The notes under the pieces: generated by a model
What the model was told of the DNA's origin: nothing
Database searches by the model: none
The model's input: the letters and a program-made list of their open reading frames with translations, nothing else
Shown: piece after piece, positions 33,249 through 41,270 of the stretch
Position numbering within the stretch: position 1 is the first letter of the stretch
Layout of the letters: every line of letters starts with the position of its first letter
Source: an uncultured Sutterella sp.
GTDB lineage: Bacteria; Pseudomonadota; Gammaproteobacteria; Burkholderiales; Burkholderiaceae_F
DNA length: 45,787 bases
Direction of reading: 5' to 3'
NCBI GenBank assembly: GCA_905198475.1
Contig: CAJKCQ010000012.1
Location: forward strand, 1 to 45,787
Program-made: the position numbers and the translations under genes

Positions 33249-34217
33249 ATGACCCCGAAATCGATCGAACGCGCCCTCGAACGCTACCGCGCCTACAAGG
33301 ACGAGGACGTCCGCGGGCGCCTCAAGGCCTTCGGCCCGCTCATCCTCGAGTCGGCCGTGCTCGCGAACGAACTCACGGACGCGGACCTCAAGGTGCTGCG
33401 CGACCCGACGGACGAGGAGCTCATGGCCGCTGCCAAGGGCGGCGAAACGATCCTCGGGCTCGGGCTCGTCGAAATCAATCCCGAATCCTTCAAGCGCGAC
33501 CTGAAGCGCATGGGCCATGTGCTCCTCAATTCGCTCGAAGCCTCGGACGCCTTCCGCGCCGCCGCGGAGCAGTTCAGCTGGGCGCCCTTCGCCGAACCGG
33601 GGTTCGTGCGCGTCGCCGAAGCCGACCCCATGGGGGCGCTCTCGGAAACCGACGACATGATCGCGGGACTCTCGCCCGAACTCGTCGACGTCTGGGCGCT
33701 CCCGGTCCTCGGCCTCACGCTGCGCGCCTACCTCGACCGCTTTGCGAACGAGATCTCCGGGCGCCTGATCGGCCTCGAAGAGCGCAAGCCCTCCTACTCG
33801 CGCCGCCTCACGTGCTTCTGCTGCGGCGCGGATCCGGACGTCGCGGCGGTCTCCGCCACCAACAACCACGGCAACGTGAAGAAGCTCTACTGCGGCGCCT
33901 GCGGCGCGCGCTGGACCTTCGAGCGCATCCGCTGCGCGCGCTGCGGCGACGACGCGGTCTCGGACCTCTCCTACGTGAGTGACGAATCCGACGACTCGCA
34001 CCGCCTCCACGTCTGCGCGGCCTGCCACGCGGCGATGCCCACGCTCTTCGCGCCGGGCGACGACCTCACGTTCCAGCCCGACGTCGAGTCGATCGTGCTC
34101 ACGGGCCTTGAAGAGGCCTACAAGCAGGCGGTGCTCGAGGGCACCGTGCCCGAGAAGGTCCTCAAGGAGGGCGACGCCACCGTCGCCGGCCGCGGCCCGG
34201 GCAAGGGCATGGTTTAA
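33249..34217 (+). CDS. fdhE: Formate dehydrogenase accessory protein FdhE
   Basis: 322 residues. Seen: a helical N-terminal half and a C-terminal rubredoxin-like part with four Cys pairs (CFCCGAD, YCGACGARW, RCARCGDD, VCAACHAAM). FdhE binds formate dehydrogenase before export and is needed for active enzyme in E. coli. The ATG at 33249 has AAGGAAG upstream. fdhD follows after 44 bp. Confidence 0.92.
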   Translation: MTPKSIERALERYRAYKDEDVRGRLKAFGPLILESAVLANELTDADLKVLRDPTDEELMAAAKGGETILGLGLVEINPESFKRDLKRMGHVLLNSLEASDAFRAAAEQFSWAPFAEPGFVRVAEADPMGALSETDDMIAGLSPELVDVWALPVLGLTLRAYLDRFANEISGRLIGLEERKPSYSRRLTCFCCGADPDVAAVSATNNHGNVKKLYCGACGARWTFERIRCARCGDDAVSDLSYVSDESDDSHRLHVCAACHAAMPTLFAPGDDLTFQPDVESIVLTGLEEAYKQAVLEGTVPEKVLKEGDATVAGRGPGKGMV

Positions 34218-34261
34218 TTTCTCCGCAAGCCCCTTCCGGTTCATCCTTCACTTTCGTCCGA

Positions 34262-35158
34262 ATGAAACACCCCACCGACCTGCGCCCTGCGCCGGAAGCG
34301 CTCGGCGCCTGCGCGCTTCCCGCCGCCACGGCTTCCGACCCGGCACCAGGCGTCATGGGCGCCCGCGAGGTGCCGATCGTGCGCATCGCCGACGCCACGT
34401 CCGGCCCCGACGCCGACTGGGTGGCCGAGGAGATCCCCGTCGCCCTCGTCTACAACGGCATTTCGCACGTCGTGATGATGACGACGCCTTCGAAGTTGGA
34501 GGAGTTCGCCGTCGGCTTTTCGCTCGCCGAAGGCATCGTCGCTTCGATCGACGAGATCTACGGGATCGAGGTGACACAGGGGTGCCGCGGCGGGCGCAAC
34601 GTCGAGCTCACAATTTCGTCTGAAGCCTTCTGGAGGCTCAAGGACCGTCGCCGCTCGATGGCGGGCCGCACGGGCTGCGGCATCTGCGGCGTCGAGTCTC
34701 TCGAAGGCGCCGTGCGCCCGACGCCCAAGGTTCCCTTCACGCAGACCTTCGACCTCGCGCACTACGAGGCGGCCCTGGGCTACCTCGAGGAGATCGAGGA
34801 GCTCGGACGCCTCACCGGGTGCACGCACGCCGCGGCCTGGGTGAATCCCGACGGCACGCTCGCGGGCGGCGCCGAAGACGTCGGCCGCCATGTGGCGCTC
34901 GACAAGCTCCTCGGGCTTCGCGCCCGGCGCGGCTGGCGCGAAGGCGCCCTCGTCATTTCGTCTCGCGCCTCCTATGAGATGGTGCAGAAGGCCGCGATGT
35001 GCGGCGTCGAGGTGATCTTCGCCGTCTCCGCCCCCACGGCGCTCGCCATTGAAGTGGCCGAGAAGACCGGCGTCACCCTCGCCGCCTTCTGCCGCCGCCG
35101 GCGCGCCAACGTCTACACGCATCCGGAGCGCCTCGTGGGCCTCGGCTCCCGCGCCTGA
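34262..35158 (+). CDS. fdhD: Sulfurtransferase FdhD for formate dehydrogenase
   Basis: 298 residues. FdhD transfers sulfur from a cysteine desulfurase to the molybdenum cofactor before its insertion into FdhA. Seen: the CxxC motif Cys139-Gly-Ile-Cys142 in GRTGCGICGVES, corresponding to Cys121/Cys124 of the E. coli protein, and the GGAEDVGRHVALDKL family motif. The N-terminal 35 residues are longer and Ala/Pro-rich. It is the last gene of the fdh operon before a terminator. Confidence 0.95.
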   Translation: MKHPTDLRPAPEALGACALPAATASDPAPGVMGAREVPIVRIADATSGPDADWVAEEIPVALVYNGISHVVMMTTPSKLEEFAVGFSLAEGIVASIDEIYGIEVTQGCRGGRNVELTISSEAFWRLKDRRRSMAGRTGCGICGVESLEGAVRPTPKVPFTQTFDLAHYEAALGYLEEIEELGRLTGCTHAAAWVNPDGTLAGGAEDVGRHVALDKLLGLRARRGWREGALVISSRASYEMVQKAAMCGVEVIFAVSAPTALAIEVAEKTGVTLAAFCRRRRANVYTHPERLVGLGSRA

Positions 35159-35259
35159 GGCCTCTCTCCCCGCACCCCCGGGAGCGGCCCCATTTCGCCG
35201 GACGACCGCACGAGCGGCGCGCCCGGCAGCTGATTTCTTTCATCCTCCTCGTTGAGTTG

Positions 35260-35294
35260 GGGCGCCTGGGCTTCGGGCCGGCGCCCTCTTTTTT
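35260..35294 (+). terminator. Terminator of the fdh operon
   Basis: GGGCGCC (35260-35266) pairs with GGCGCCC (35280-35286), followed by TCTTTTTT. It is 100 bp after fdhD. Confidence 0.82.
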
Positions 35295-35409
35295 CCTCGG
35301 GGACTTTCCCGCGGCCCCGCCGACTTTGCCGGGTCTTGCAGGTTTTTGACGTACGTTTTCGTCGTTTTCCGCCGCATTGCCCGCAAAAGCGCGGCCGCGG
35401 CGCGTCTCC

Positions 35410-35438
35410 CTATTCCTGATCAGACCGCTCAGGAATAG
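35410..35438. promoter_or_regulatory. Inverted repeat upstream of the symporter gene
   Basis: CTATTCCTGA and TCAGGAATAG form a perfect 10-bp dyad with a 9-bp centre, 73 bp before the start codon. It suggests an operator. The rest of the 352-bp gap after fdhD holds the fdh terminator and a TTGACG (35346-35351) without a clear -10. Confidence 0.5.
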
Positions 35439-35510
35439 AATGCCGGCTTCACATCCTCCAACGGGGGCGGCCCGCTCCGGCCGGCCGTGCCCGTCCACAG
35501 CACGACAACC

Positions 35511-36788
35511 ATGACGAACACCACGCAGACCAACGCCCAGGCGCAGGCCCCGAAGACCGGCGGCTGGCTCCTCGCGGGCCTCTACTTCATCGCGATTGCC
35601 GCAGGCATCGCCAACGGCGTCTGGGGCACGCCCTTCGGGCATCAGATCGCCGACTTCATCTCAACGATCTTCATCCGCCTCTTCAAATTCATCTCCGTTC
35701 CGATCATCGCCGTGTCGATCATCTCGACGCTCGCGGGCATCTCGCGCTCGGGGAATTCGGGCCGGATCTTCCGCCACTCGATCTTCTACACGCTCTTCAC
35801 GACGATCCTCGCGGCGACCCTCGCCGCGGTCCTCTTCGTGGTCTTCGCACCCGAGAACGTCGCCGTGTCGGCTTCGGCCGTCTCGCCCCTTTCGGCCGTC
35901 GCCAACGCCGGCGGCGAAGGGTATCTGAAGTTCGTCGAGTCGGTGATCCCCGACAACGTGCTCGCGCCCTTCCTCTCGGCGAACGTCCTCTCGGTGCTCC
36001 TCATCTCGGCGGCGGTGGGCATCGCGATCGCGCGTCTGCCCGAATCGCGCCCGCAGGAGGTGCTCCTCGCCTTCTTCACGGGACTCCAGGAAGTGCTCTT
36101 CAAAATCGTGGGCTGGGTGATCCAGATCCTGCCGATCGGCATCTTCGGCTTCTTCTCGGTGCTCGCCGCCGACCTCGCGAGCGGCATCAAGTTGGGCGGC
36201 CTCGGGACCTACTTCGCCGCCGTCCTCACGGCGAACTTCGTGCAGATGCTCGTCGTGCTGCCGCTCGTGCTCCTCGCGCGCGGACTCAATCCCATCACCA
36301 TCGCCCGCGCGATGATCCCCGCCCTCACGGTCGCGTTCTTCTCGAAGAGCTCCGCCGGGACGCTCCCCGTCACGATGGCGAGCGCGGAGAACCGCCTCGG
36401 CGTGAAGCGCCAGGTTTCGCGTTTCGTGCTTCCGATCTGCACGACAATCAACATGAACGGGTGCGCGGCCTTCATCCTCCTCACGGTGGTCTACCTCATG
36501 CAGAACGCCGGTGCGGACATCACCGTAGGCACGCTCGCCGCATGGGTGATCATCGCCACGATCGCCGCCGTCGGCAACGCCGGCGTCCCGATGGGGTGCT
36601 TTTTCCTTTCCGCGTCGCTCCTCGCGAGCATGAACGTGCCGATCCTCCTGATGGGCGTGATTCTCCCCTTCTACGCCGTGATCGACGCGATCGAAACGAC
36701 GCTCAACGTCTGGTCCGACAGCTGCGTCGCCGCGATGGTGAACCGCGACGTCTACGGCCGGGACGGATTTGAAGCCAAGGCGGAATAA
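35511..36788 (+). CDS. Dicarboxylate/amino acid:cation symporter (DAACS family)
   Basis: 425 residues with about eight membrane spans and two re-entrant loops. Seen: the serine-rich hairpin SSAGTLPVTM, the NMNGCA motif in the seventh span (family NMDGTA), and the C-terminal motif DAIETTLNVWSD. It imports dicarboxylates, glutamate/aspartate or neutral amino acids with Na+ or H+; the Gly-Cys-Ala variant of the substrate motif prevents a substrate call, though SstT-like and GltT-like relatives are possible. The ATG at 35511 (MTNTTQTN) was preferred to a GTG at 35487; neither has a good Shine-Dalgarno. Confidence 0.88.
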   Translation: MTNTTQTNAQAQAPKTGGWLLAGLYFIAIAAGIANGVWGTPFGHQIADFISTIFIRLFKFISVPIIAVSIISTLAGISRSGNSGRIFRHSIFYTLFTTILAATLAAVLFVVFAPENVAVSASAVSPLSAVANAGGEGYLKFVESVIPDNVLAPFLSANVLSVLLISAAVGIAIARLPESRPQEVLLAFFTGLQEVLFKIVGWVIQILPIGIFGFFSVLAADLASGIKLGGLGTYFAAVLTANFVQMLVVLPLVLLARGLNPITIARAMIPALTVAFFSKSSAGTLPVTMASAENRLGVKRQVSRFVLPICTTINMNGCAAFILLTVVYLMQNAGADITVGTLAAWVIIATIAAVGNAGVPMGCFFLSASLLASMNVPILLMGVILPFYAVIDAIETTLNVWSDSCVAAMVNRDVYGRDGFEAKAE

Positions 36789-36871
36789 TCGGCCGCCCAA
36801 GAAGAGGGGCCTTCCAAGAGGGCTCTCTTCTCCCTCCTCCCGCCTTTGCGGCGGGGCGGAACGTCAAAACG

Positions 36872-36920
36872 AAAAAAACGCTCCGGCAGCGGAATTCGAG
36901 CTGCGGGAGCGTTTTTCTTT
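36872..36920. terminator. Bidirectional terminator
   Basis: AAAAACGCTCC-GGCAGC pairs with GCTGC-GGGAGCGTTTTT around a GAATTC-containing loop, with A- and T-runs on the two sides. It serves the symporter gene and the convergent small membrane protein gene. Confidence 0.88.
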
Positions 36921-36957
36921 TCTCCGGCGCCGGGCGCCCGGAGGAGTTGAAGCCCGA

Positions 36958-37194
36958 TCAGTCCGCCGGCTGGACGGCCCCAACGTGGGTCGCCGACGCC
37001 GTGACGGCGCCCGACTTCATCGGAATCGCGATCGAGAGGACGGCGACGGCGAGAAGGACGCCGACGCAGACGATCGAGAGCGCCGTGCGGCGCACCGAGG
37101 GACGGGCGCCTATGGTCTCGAGCGAAACTCCGCGAATGGTACCGGCAAGGGCGCCGGTGGAGGTGATCGCGACGGTATCGGTCGTAGAGGCCAT
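36958..37194 (-). CDS. Small single-span membrane protein, unknown
   Basis: 78 residues. Seen: a polar Thr/Ser/Gly-rich N-terminus, one hydrophobic helix (about 40-58, ALSIVCVGVLLAVAVLSI), and a short Ala/Thr-rich tail. AAGGAG sits 9 nt before the ATG at 37194, and a bidirectional terminator lies just beyond the stop, which supports a real gene. No family was recognised. Arg-Arg before the helix predicts the N-terminus is cytoplasmic. Confidence 0.62.
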   Translation of the reverse strand: MASTTDTVAITSTGALAGTIRGVSLETIGARPSVRRTALSIVCVGVLLAVAVLSIAIPMKSGAVTASATHVGAVQPAD

Positions 37195-37401
37195 GACGTT
37201 GTCTCCTTCTCTGCTGGAAGTCGGGTTGAAGAAAAAGCCTGAGGCGGGCGCGGCGGCTTCAGACGCCGCCTCTTTGCGCTCCCTCAACCCGGAATATATA
37301 GCAATCTCCGTGCCAATCAAGGGTTAACCCTAGGAATGATCGACGGGCGGGAAATCCAGGGATATTCACCGCCCGCCTTCGATGAGTGCGCACGTTTTCA
37401 T

Positions 37402-37434
37402 GCGTACATTGCACCAATTTGATGCAATGTACGC
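37402..37434. promoter_or_regulatory. 12-bp perfect inverted repeat
   Basis: GCGTACATTGCA and TGCAATGTACGC flank a 9-bp centre. It lies 15 bp past the ggt stop and about 210 bp upstream of the small membrane protein gene. There is no T-run, so an operator is more likely than a terminator. A perfect AGGGTTAACCCT palindrome lies nearby at 37319-37330. Confidence 0.5.
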
Positions 37435-37448
37435 TCATGGCGCAGCGC

Positions 37449-39065
37449 CTAGAAGCACATGACCTGACCGTCGGTGCGCTTTTCGGTGGCGCCCGCGAGC
37501 GTGCCGTCCTCCGCGCGCAGGATCATCTGGCCGCGGCCCATCTGCGTGAGGTCGGCCTTGACGGTCACCTCGTGGCCCATGCGGGCGAGCTTGAGGACTT
37601 CGTTTGCGGGCATGTCGGCCTCCACCTCGACCCGGCGGCCGCCGGTCCACTGCCAGCGCGGCGCGTCGAGCGCCTGCTGCGGGTTGAGGTGCCAGTCGAT
37701 CAGGTTCTCGACCACCTGCACGTGGGCCTGGGGCTGCATGAAGCCGCCCATGATGCCGAAGGGGCCGACGGCCGCTCCGTCCTTCGTGAGGAACCCCGGA
37801 ATGATCGTGTGGTAGGGGCGCTTGCCGCCCGCGAGGCAGTTGGCGTGCGCTTCGTCGAAGCGGAAGTTGTTCGCGCGGTCGTTGATCGAGATGCCGGTGC
37901 CGGGGATCACGATGCCCGAGCCGAAGCCGCGGTAGTTGCTCTGGATGAAGGAGACCATCGTGCCTTCTTCGTCCGCCGTGCAGAAGTAGACGGTGGAGCT
38001 CCCGCGCGGGTCGCCCGCCTGCGGGAGAAGCGCTTCGGGGCCGATCAGCGCGCGGCGCCGGGCGGCGTAGTCGTCCGAAAGCAGCTCATCGACCGAAACG
38101 CGCATCGCGGCGGGGTCCGTGACGTGCTCGGCGGTGTCGGCCATCGCGAGCTTCATCGCCTCGATCTGCTGGTGCATCGTCTCGGCCTTGAGCCTCTCGC
38201 CCAGGGGCATCCCCGAGAGGAGCTTCAGGGCCATCAGCACCGTGATGCCGTGGCCGTTGGGCGGCATCTCCCAGACGTCGTAGCCGCGGTAGTTGACGCT
38301 GATGGGCTCGACCCATTCCGGGACGTAGCTCGCGAGGTCCTCGTAGGTGAGGAGGCCCTTCTTCGCTTCGAAGAACTCCGCCGTCCGCTCGGCCAAAACG
38401 CCCTTGTAGAAGGCGCGGCCCTCGGTCGCGGCGATGAGTTCGAGCGTGCGGGCCATGTCCGCCGAGGAGAAGACCTCGCCCGCCTTCGGCGCGCGTCCCG
38501 CGGGCGCGAAGTGCTCGAACCAGGGCTCGAACTGCGGGTCGGCGCGGAACTTTGAATAGAGCTTCTCGGCGCGCGCCCAGAGGAGCGACACCGTGGGCGA
38601 GACCGCGAAGCCGCGGCGCGCGTAGTCGACCGCCGGAGCGAGCACGTCCTTGAAGTCCATCCTGCCGAAGCGCTTCGCGACCTCCGCCCAGGCGGCGACG
38701 CACCCCGGAACGTCCGCCGAGAGGACGCCGTAGGCGGGCACCTCGGTGAAGCCGCGCGCCCGGTAGGCGTCCAGGGTCGCCGCCAGGGGCGACGGGCCCG
38801 AGCCGTTGATGCCGTAGAGCCTTCCGTCCTTCCAAATGAGGACGAAGGCGTCGGAGCCGAGACCATTCCCGGTGGGCTCGACCAGGGGCATGACTGCCGC
38901 CATCGCGACCGCGGCGTCCACGGCGTTGCCGCCCTTCAAAAGCGTCTGCAGGCCCACCGAGGCCGCGGTGGGGTTGCCCGCGCAGGCCATGCCACGGCGG
39001 GCGTAGACCACTTGTCGGCGGGAGGCGTGGGGATGGTCGAGGGGATCAAAGACGGGCAGCGGCAT
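37449..39065 (-). CDS. Gamma-glutamyltransferase family protein (YwrD-like, no signal peptide)
   Basis: 538-residue Ntn-hydrolase precursor expected to self-cleave before Thr358. Seen: N-terminal GNPTAASVGLQTLLKGGNAV, typical of the family, and the cleavage site SS-T358-VYFCTAD. This keeps the 7-residue spacing from nucleophile to Asp seen in E. coli Ggt (Thr391), followed by SFIQSNYRGFGSGIV. The absence of a signal peptide and the FIQSNY pattern match the YwrD-type cytoplasmic subgroup rather than periplasmic Ggt. The substrate may be a gamma-glutamyl compound; this is not certain. GGAG lies 6 nt before the ATG. It follows the aminotransferase gene on the same strand, with a hairpin between. 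Confidence 0.88.
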   Translation of the reverse strand: MPLPVFDPLDHPHASRRQVVYARRGMACAGNPTAASVGLQTLLKGGNAVDAAVAMAAVMPLVEPTGNGLGSDAFVLIWKDGRLYGINGSGPSPLAATLDAYRARGFTEVPAYGVLSADVPGCVAAWAEVAKRFGRMDFKDVLAPAVDYARRGFAVSPTVSLLWARAEKLYSKFRADPQFEPWFEHFAPAGRAPKAGEVFSSADMARTLELIAATEGRAFYKGVLAERTAEFFEAKKGLLTYEDLASYVPEWVEPISVNYRGYDVWEMPPNGHGITVLMALKLLSGMPLGERLKAETMHQQIEAMKLAMADTAEHVTDPAAMRVSVDELLSDDYAARRRALIGPEALLPQAGDPRGSSTVYFCTADEEGTMVSFIQSNYRGFGSGIVIPGTGISINDRANNFRFDEAHANCLAGGKRPYHTIIPGFLTKDGAAVGPFGIMGGFMQPQAHVQVVENLIDWHLNPQQALDAPRWQWTGGRRVEVEADMPANEVLKLARMGHEVTVKADLTQMGRGQMILRAEDGTLAGATEKRTDGQVMCF

Positions 39066-39115
39066 CAGATGCTCCGTGAAGAGGTGGATGAAGAAATGAT
39101 TTTAGGAAATCAAAG

Positions 39116-39152
39116 AGGTCCGGCGCTCCACCGGGTGGAGCATGCCGGACCT
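39116..39152 (-). terminator. Hairpin between the aminotransferase and ggt-like genes
   Basis: AGGTCCGGC pairs with GCCGGACCT, with an inner CTCCACC/GGTGGAG stem. Minus-strand tail is CTTTGATTTCC, a weak T-run, so termination may be partial. Confidence 0.55.
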
Positions 39153-39222
39153 CCGCCGCACCGCGGGAGGCCCGCCCGGAACGGGCCTCTCAAGGCGCCA
39201 AGGTCAGGGAGGAACGCCCGTA

Positions 39223-40377
39223 TCAGAGCTTTCCCTCCTTCCTCAGGCGCCGCATCACGTCGGCGACGTACTGCATTTCGGCCGGGCGCACGTAGGAGAT
39301 GCGGCACCATTCAACGGCGGGCGGGAAGGGACGACCGACGATGATGTTCTCCTTCTTCATCGCCTCGGCGAAGGGCGCGAGCGGGGCCTTGAGGTTGATG
39401 AAGCAGAAGTTCGTCTGGCTCGGCAGGTACTCGAGCTTCAGTTCGTCGCAGACCTTCGCCATGATCGCGCGGGCGGCCTTGTTCTCGTCGTTCGAGAGCT
39501 TGAGGAACGCCTTGTCCTCGATCTCGGCGAGGCCGGCTTCGATCGCGGGGATCGAGACGAAGAAGTCGTAGGCGATGTGGTCGTGGACCTTCTTGACGGT
39601 TTCGGGAACGGCGTAGGCGAAGCCGAGGCGCAGGCCCGCCATGGCGAAGATCTTGGAGAAGGTCTTGAGCACCACGACGTTCGCGAGACCCTCCTTGACG
39701 AGCTCGGCCGTGGAGCGGAACGAGGGATCAACCACGAATTCGGCGTAGGCCTCGTCCACGAGGAAGACGGTGTTGGCCGGGCGCGCGCGGATCCAGTCGA
39801 AGAGCGCCTTCGTGTCGGCGATGGTGGACGTGGGGTTGTTCGGATTAACGAAGTAGACGACGGCGAAGCCCTTTTCGGCCGCCTTCTTCGCGGCGTTCTT
39901 CATCGCGGGGATGTCGATCGACCACTTCGGGCCCATCGTCACCTTCACGACCGGCATGCCGTTGCGCTTGGCGGCCATCTCGCCGTCGGAGTACGTGAGC
40001 TCGGGGATGATGAGGGTTGCGTCCTTCTCGTGGGCGTAGGCCTCGACCGACGCGCGGATCGCTTCGGCCGAACCCGACGAGAGGACGATCTCCTTCGGGG
40101 AGCCGCCGATGAACTTCGCGCAGGCTTTGCGCAGCGCCTCGGCGCGCACGAAGGGATAGCGGTTGGCGACGGCCGCGGACTTCGCCACCGCCTCTGCGGC
40201 GGCCTTCGAGAGCCCGAGCGGGTTCTCGTTGAAGCACGCCATGATGGGCTTCTCGGGCGTGGGCTTCGTGAAGGCGGGGGCGGCCTGCGCCGCCGCGCTC
40301 TGCGAAGCGGAAAGGAGTGAGGCGGAAAGGGCGCCGCCGAAGGCGGTTCCGAGGACGGTGCGTCGCTGCATGGACAT
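39223..40377 (-). CDS. Tat-exported class I/II aminotransferase (HisC-like fold)
   Basis: 384 residues. Seen: N-terminal twin-arginine signal (MSMQRRTVLGTAF, Arg5-Arg6, hydrophobic stretch, SAAAQA cleavage-like site near 32). Then a complete fold-type I aminotransferase: NENPLGLS, NPNNPT (178-183), DEAYAEF (208-214), and the PLP lysine Lys242 in KTFSKIFAMAGLRLGF. Sequence style is that of histidinol-phosphate aminotransferases, but the signal predicts export of a PLP-loaded protein to the periplasm, so biosynthesis of histidine is unlikely. The ATG at 40377 has GGAG 7 nt upstream. Substrate unknown; ggt-like gene downstream suggests an amino acid or peptide role. Confidence 0.88.
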   Translation of the reverse strand: MSMQRRTVLGTAFGGALSASLLSASQSAAAQAAPAFTKPTPEKPIMACFNENPLGLSKAAAEAVAKSAAVANRYPFVRAEALRKACAKFIGGSPKEIVLSSGSAEAIRASVEAYAHEKDATLIIPELTYSDGEMAAKRNGMPVVKVTMGPKWSIDIPAMKNAAKKAAEKGFAVVYFVNPNNPTSTIADTKALFDWIRARPANTVFLVDEAYAEFVVDPSFRSTAELVKEGLANVVVLKTFSKIFAMAGLRLGFAYAVPETVKKVHDHIAYDFFVSIPAIEAGLAEIEDKAFLKLSNDENKAARAIMAKVCDELKLEYLPSQTNFCFINLKAPLAPFAEAMKKENIIVGRPFPPAVEWCRISYVRPAEMQYVADVMRRLRKEGKL

Positions 40378-40598
40378 GATTGCTCTCCGGGTAGGATTTC
40401 TTATCCCGGAAGCGGCGCTGCGGGCGGAAGCGCTCACGCGCCGCTTCTCTATCTGTCATACGAGCATATTGCGTGCCAGCGGCCGCCAAAACGCCGGAAA
40501 AGGCCGCCCGGAAGGGCTTTTTTGAGCGCCCGCAGGCGGCATCGGGCAAAGCCGCTAGACGCGATTGCGCCGCAGTCGGCGCGGGTGCTGCGGCCTCC

Positions 40599-41270
40599 TC
40601 AGAGCTCGACGCCGAGCGCCCGCGCGAGCGCCTCGACGTCGTTCACGATGAGGTCGGGGCGGGCGTCTTCGAGCATCTTCGCCGTCATCGCACCGTAGCT
40701 GACGGCGATCGACCGGCACCCCCAGTTCTTCGCCATCAGCACGTCGTGCGTGGTGTCGCCCACCATCACGACCGCTTCGGGCCCGAGGCCGGTGTTGATG
40801 CCGATCTGCTCCAGCATCGCCGGATCGGGCTTCGAGGGGTTCTCCTCAGCGGTCTGCGTGTCGTAGAAATAGGGCCCGAGCCCAGTCTGCTCGAGCACGC
40901 GGTTGAGCCCGCGGCGACTCTTGCCCGTCGCCACCGCGAGGAGCGTCCCGCGGTCGTGAAGCGCCTTGATCAAATCCGTGATGCCGGGGAAAAGGTGAAC
41001 CTTGAGCTCCTCGGGGCGGTAGCGCTCCGTGTAGTAGGCGCCGAAGGCCTGGAACTCCTCGGGCGGGCAGGTGGGGGCGACGATGCGGATGGCGTCGCGC
41101 CAGCCGAGCCCGATCACGGACTTCGCCTTCGTGGTCGAGGGGACGGGGAGCCCAAGCTTCTCGCAGGCGTACTGGATCGAGAGCGCGATCGCGGCGGTGG
41201 TGTCGAGCACCGTGCCGTCCCAGTCGAAGACGACGCAGCGGGCGGCCCCGAAGGATTGATCAACGTCCAT
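40599..41270 (-). CDS. HAD-family phosphatase (phosphoglycolate phosphatase-like)
   Basis: 223 residues. Seen: HAD motif I DWDGTVLDT, motif II near AVATGKS, motif III SKPDP, and motif IV GDTTHD. The cap domain is helical, as in Gph/PGP enzymes. The start overlaps the end of rluC by 11 bp, and GAGGAG for this gene lies inside rluC, so the two are translationally coupled, as in Burkholderiales. Substrate is inferred only from family. Confidence 0.9.
   Translation of the reverse strand: MDVDQSFGAARCVVFDWDGTVLDTTAAIALSIQYACEKLGLPVPSTTKAKSVIGLGWRDAIRIVAPTCPPEEFQAFGAYYTERYRPEELKVHLFPGITDLIKALHDRGTLLAVATGKSRRGLNRVLEQTGLGPYFYDTQTAEENPSKPDPAMLEQIGINTGLGPEAVVMVGDTTHDVLMAKNWGCRSIAVSYGAMTAKMLEDARPDLIVNDVEALARALGVEL

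Noticed and set aside
40497..40523. Terminator after the HAD phosphatase gene
   Set aside because: Only a short GCCC/GGGC stem with a plus-strand T-run was seen, in the wrong direction for the minus-strand gene.
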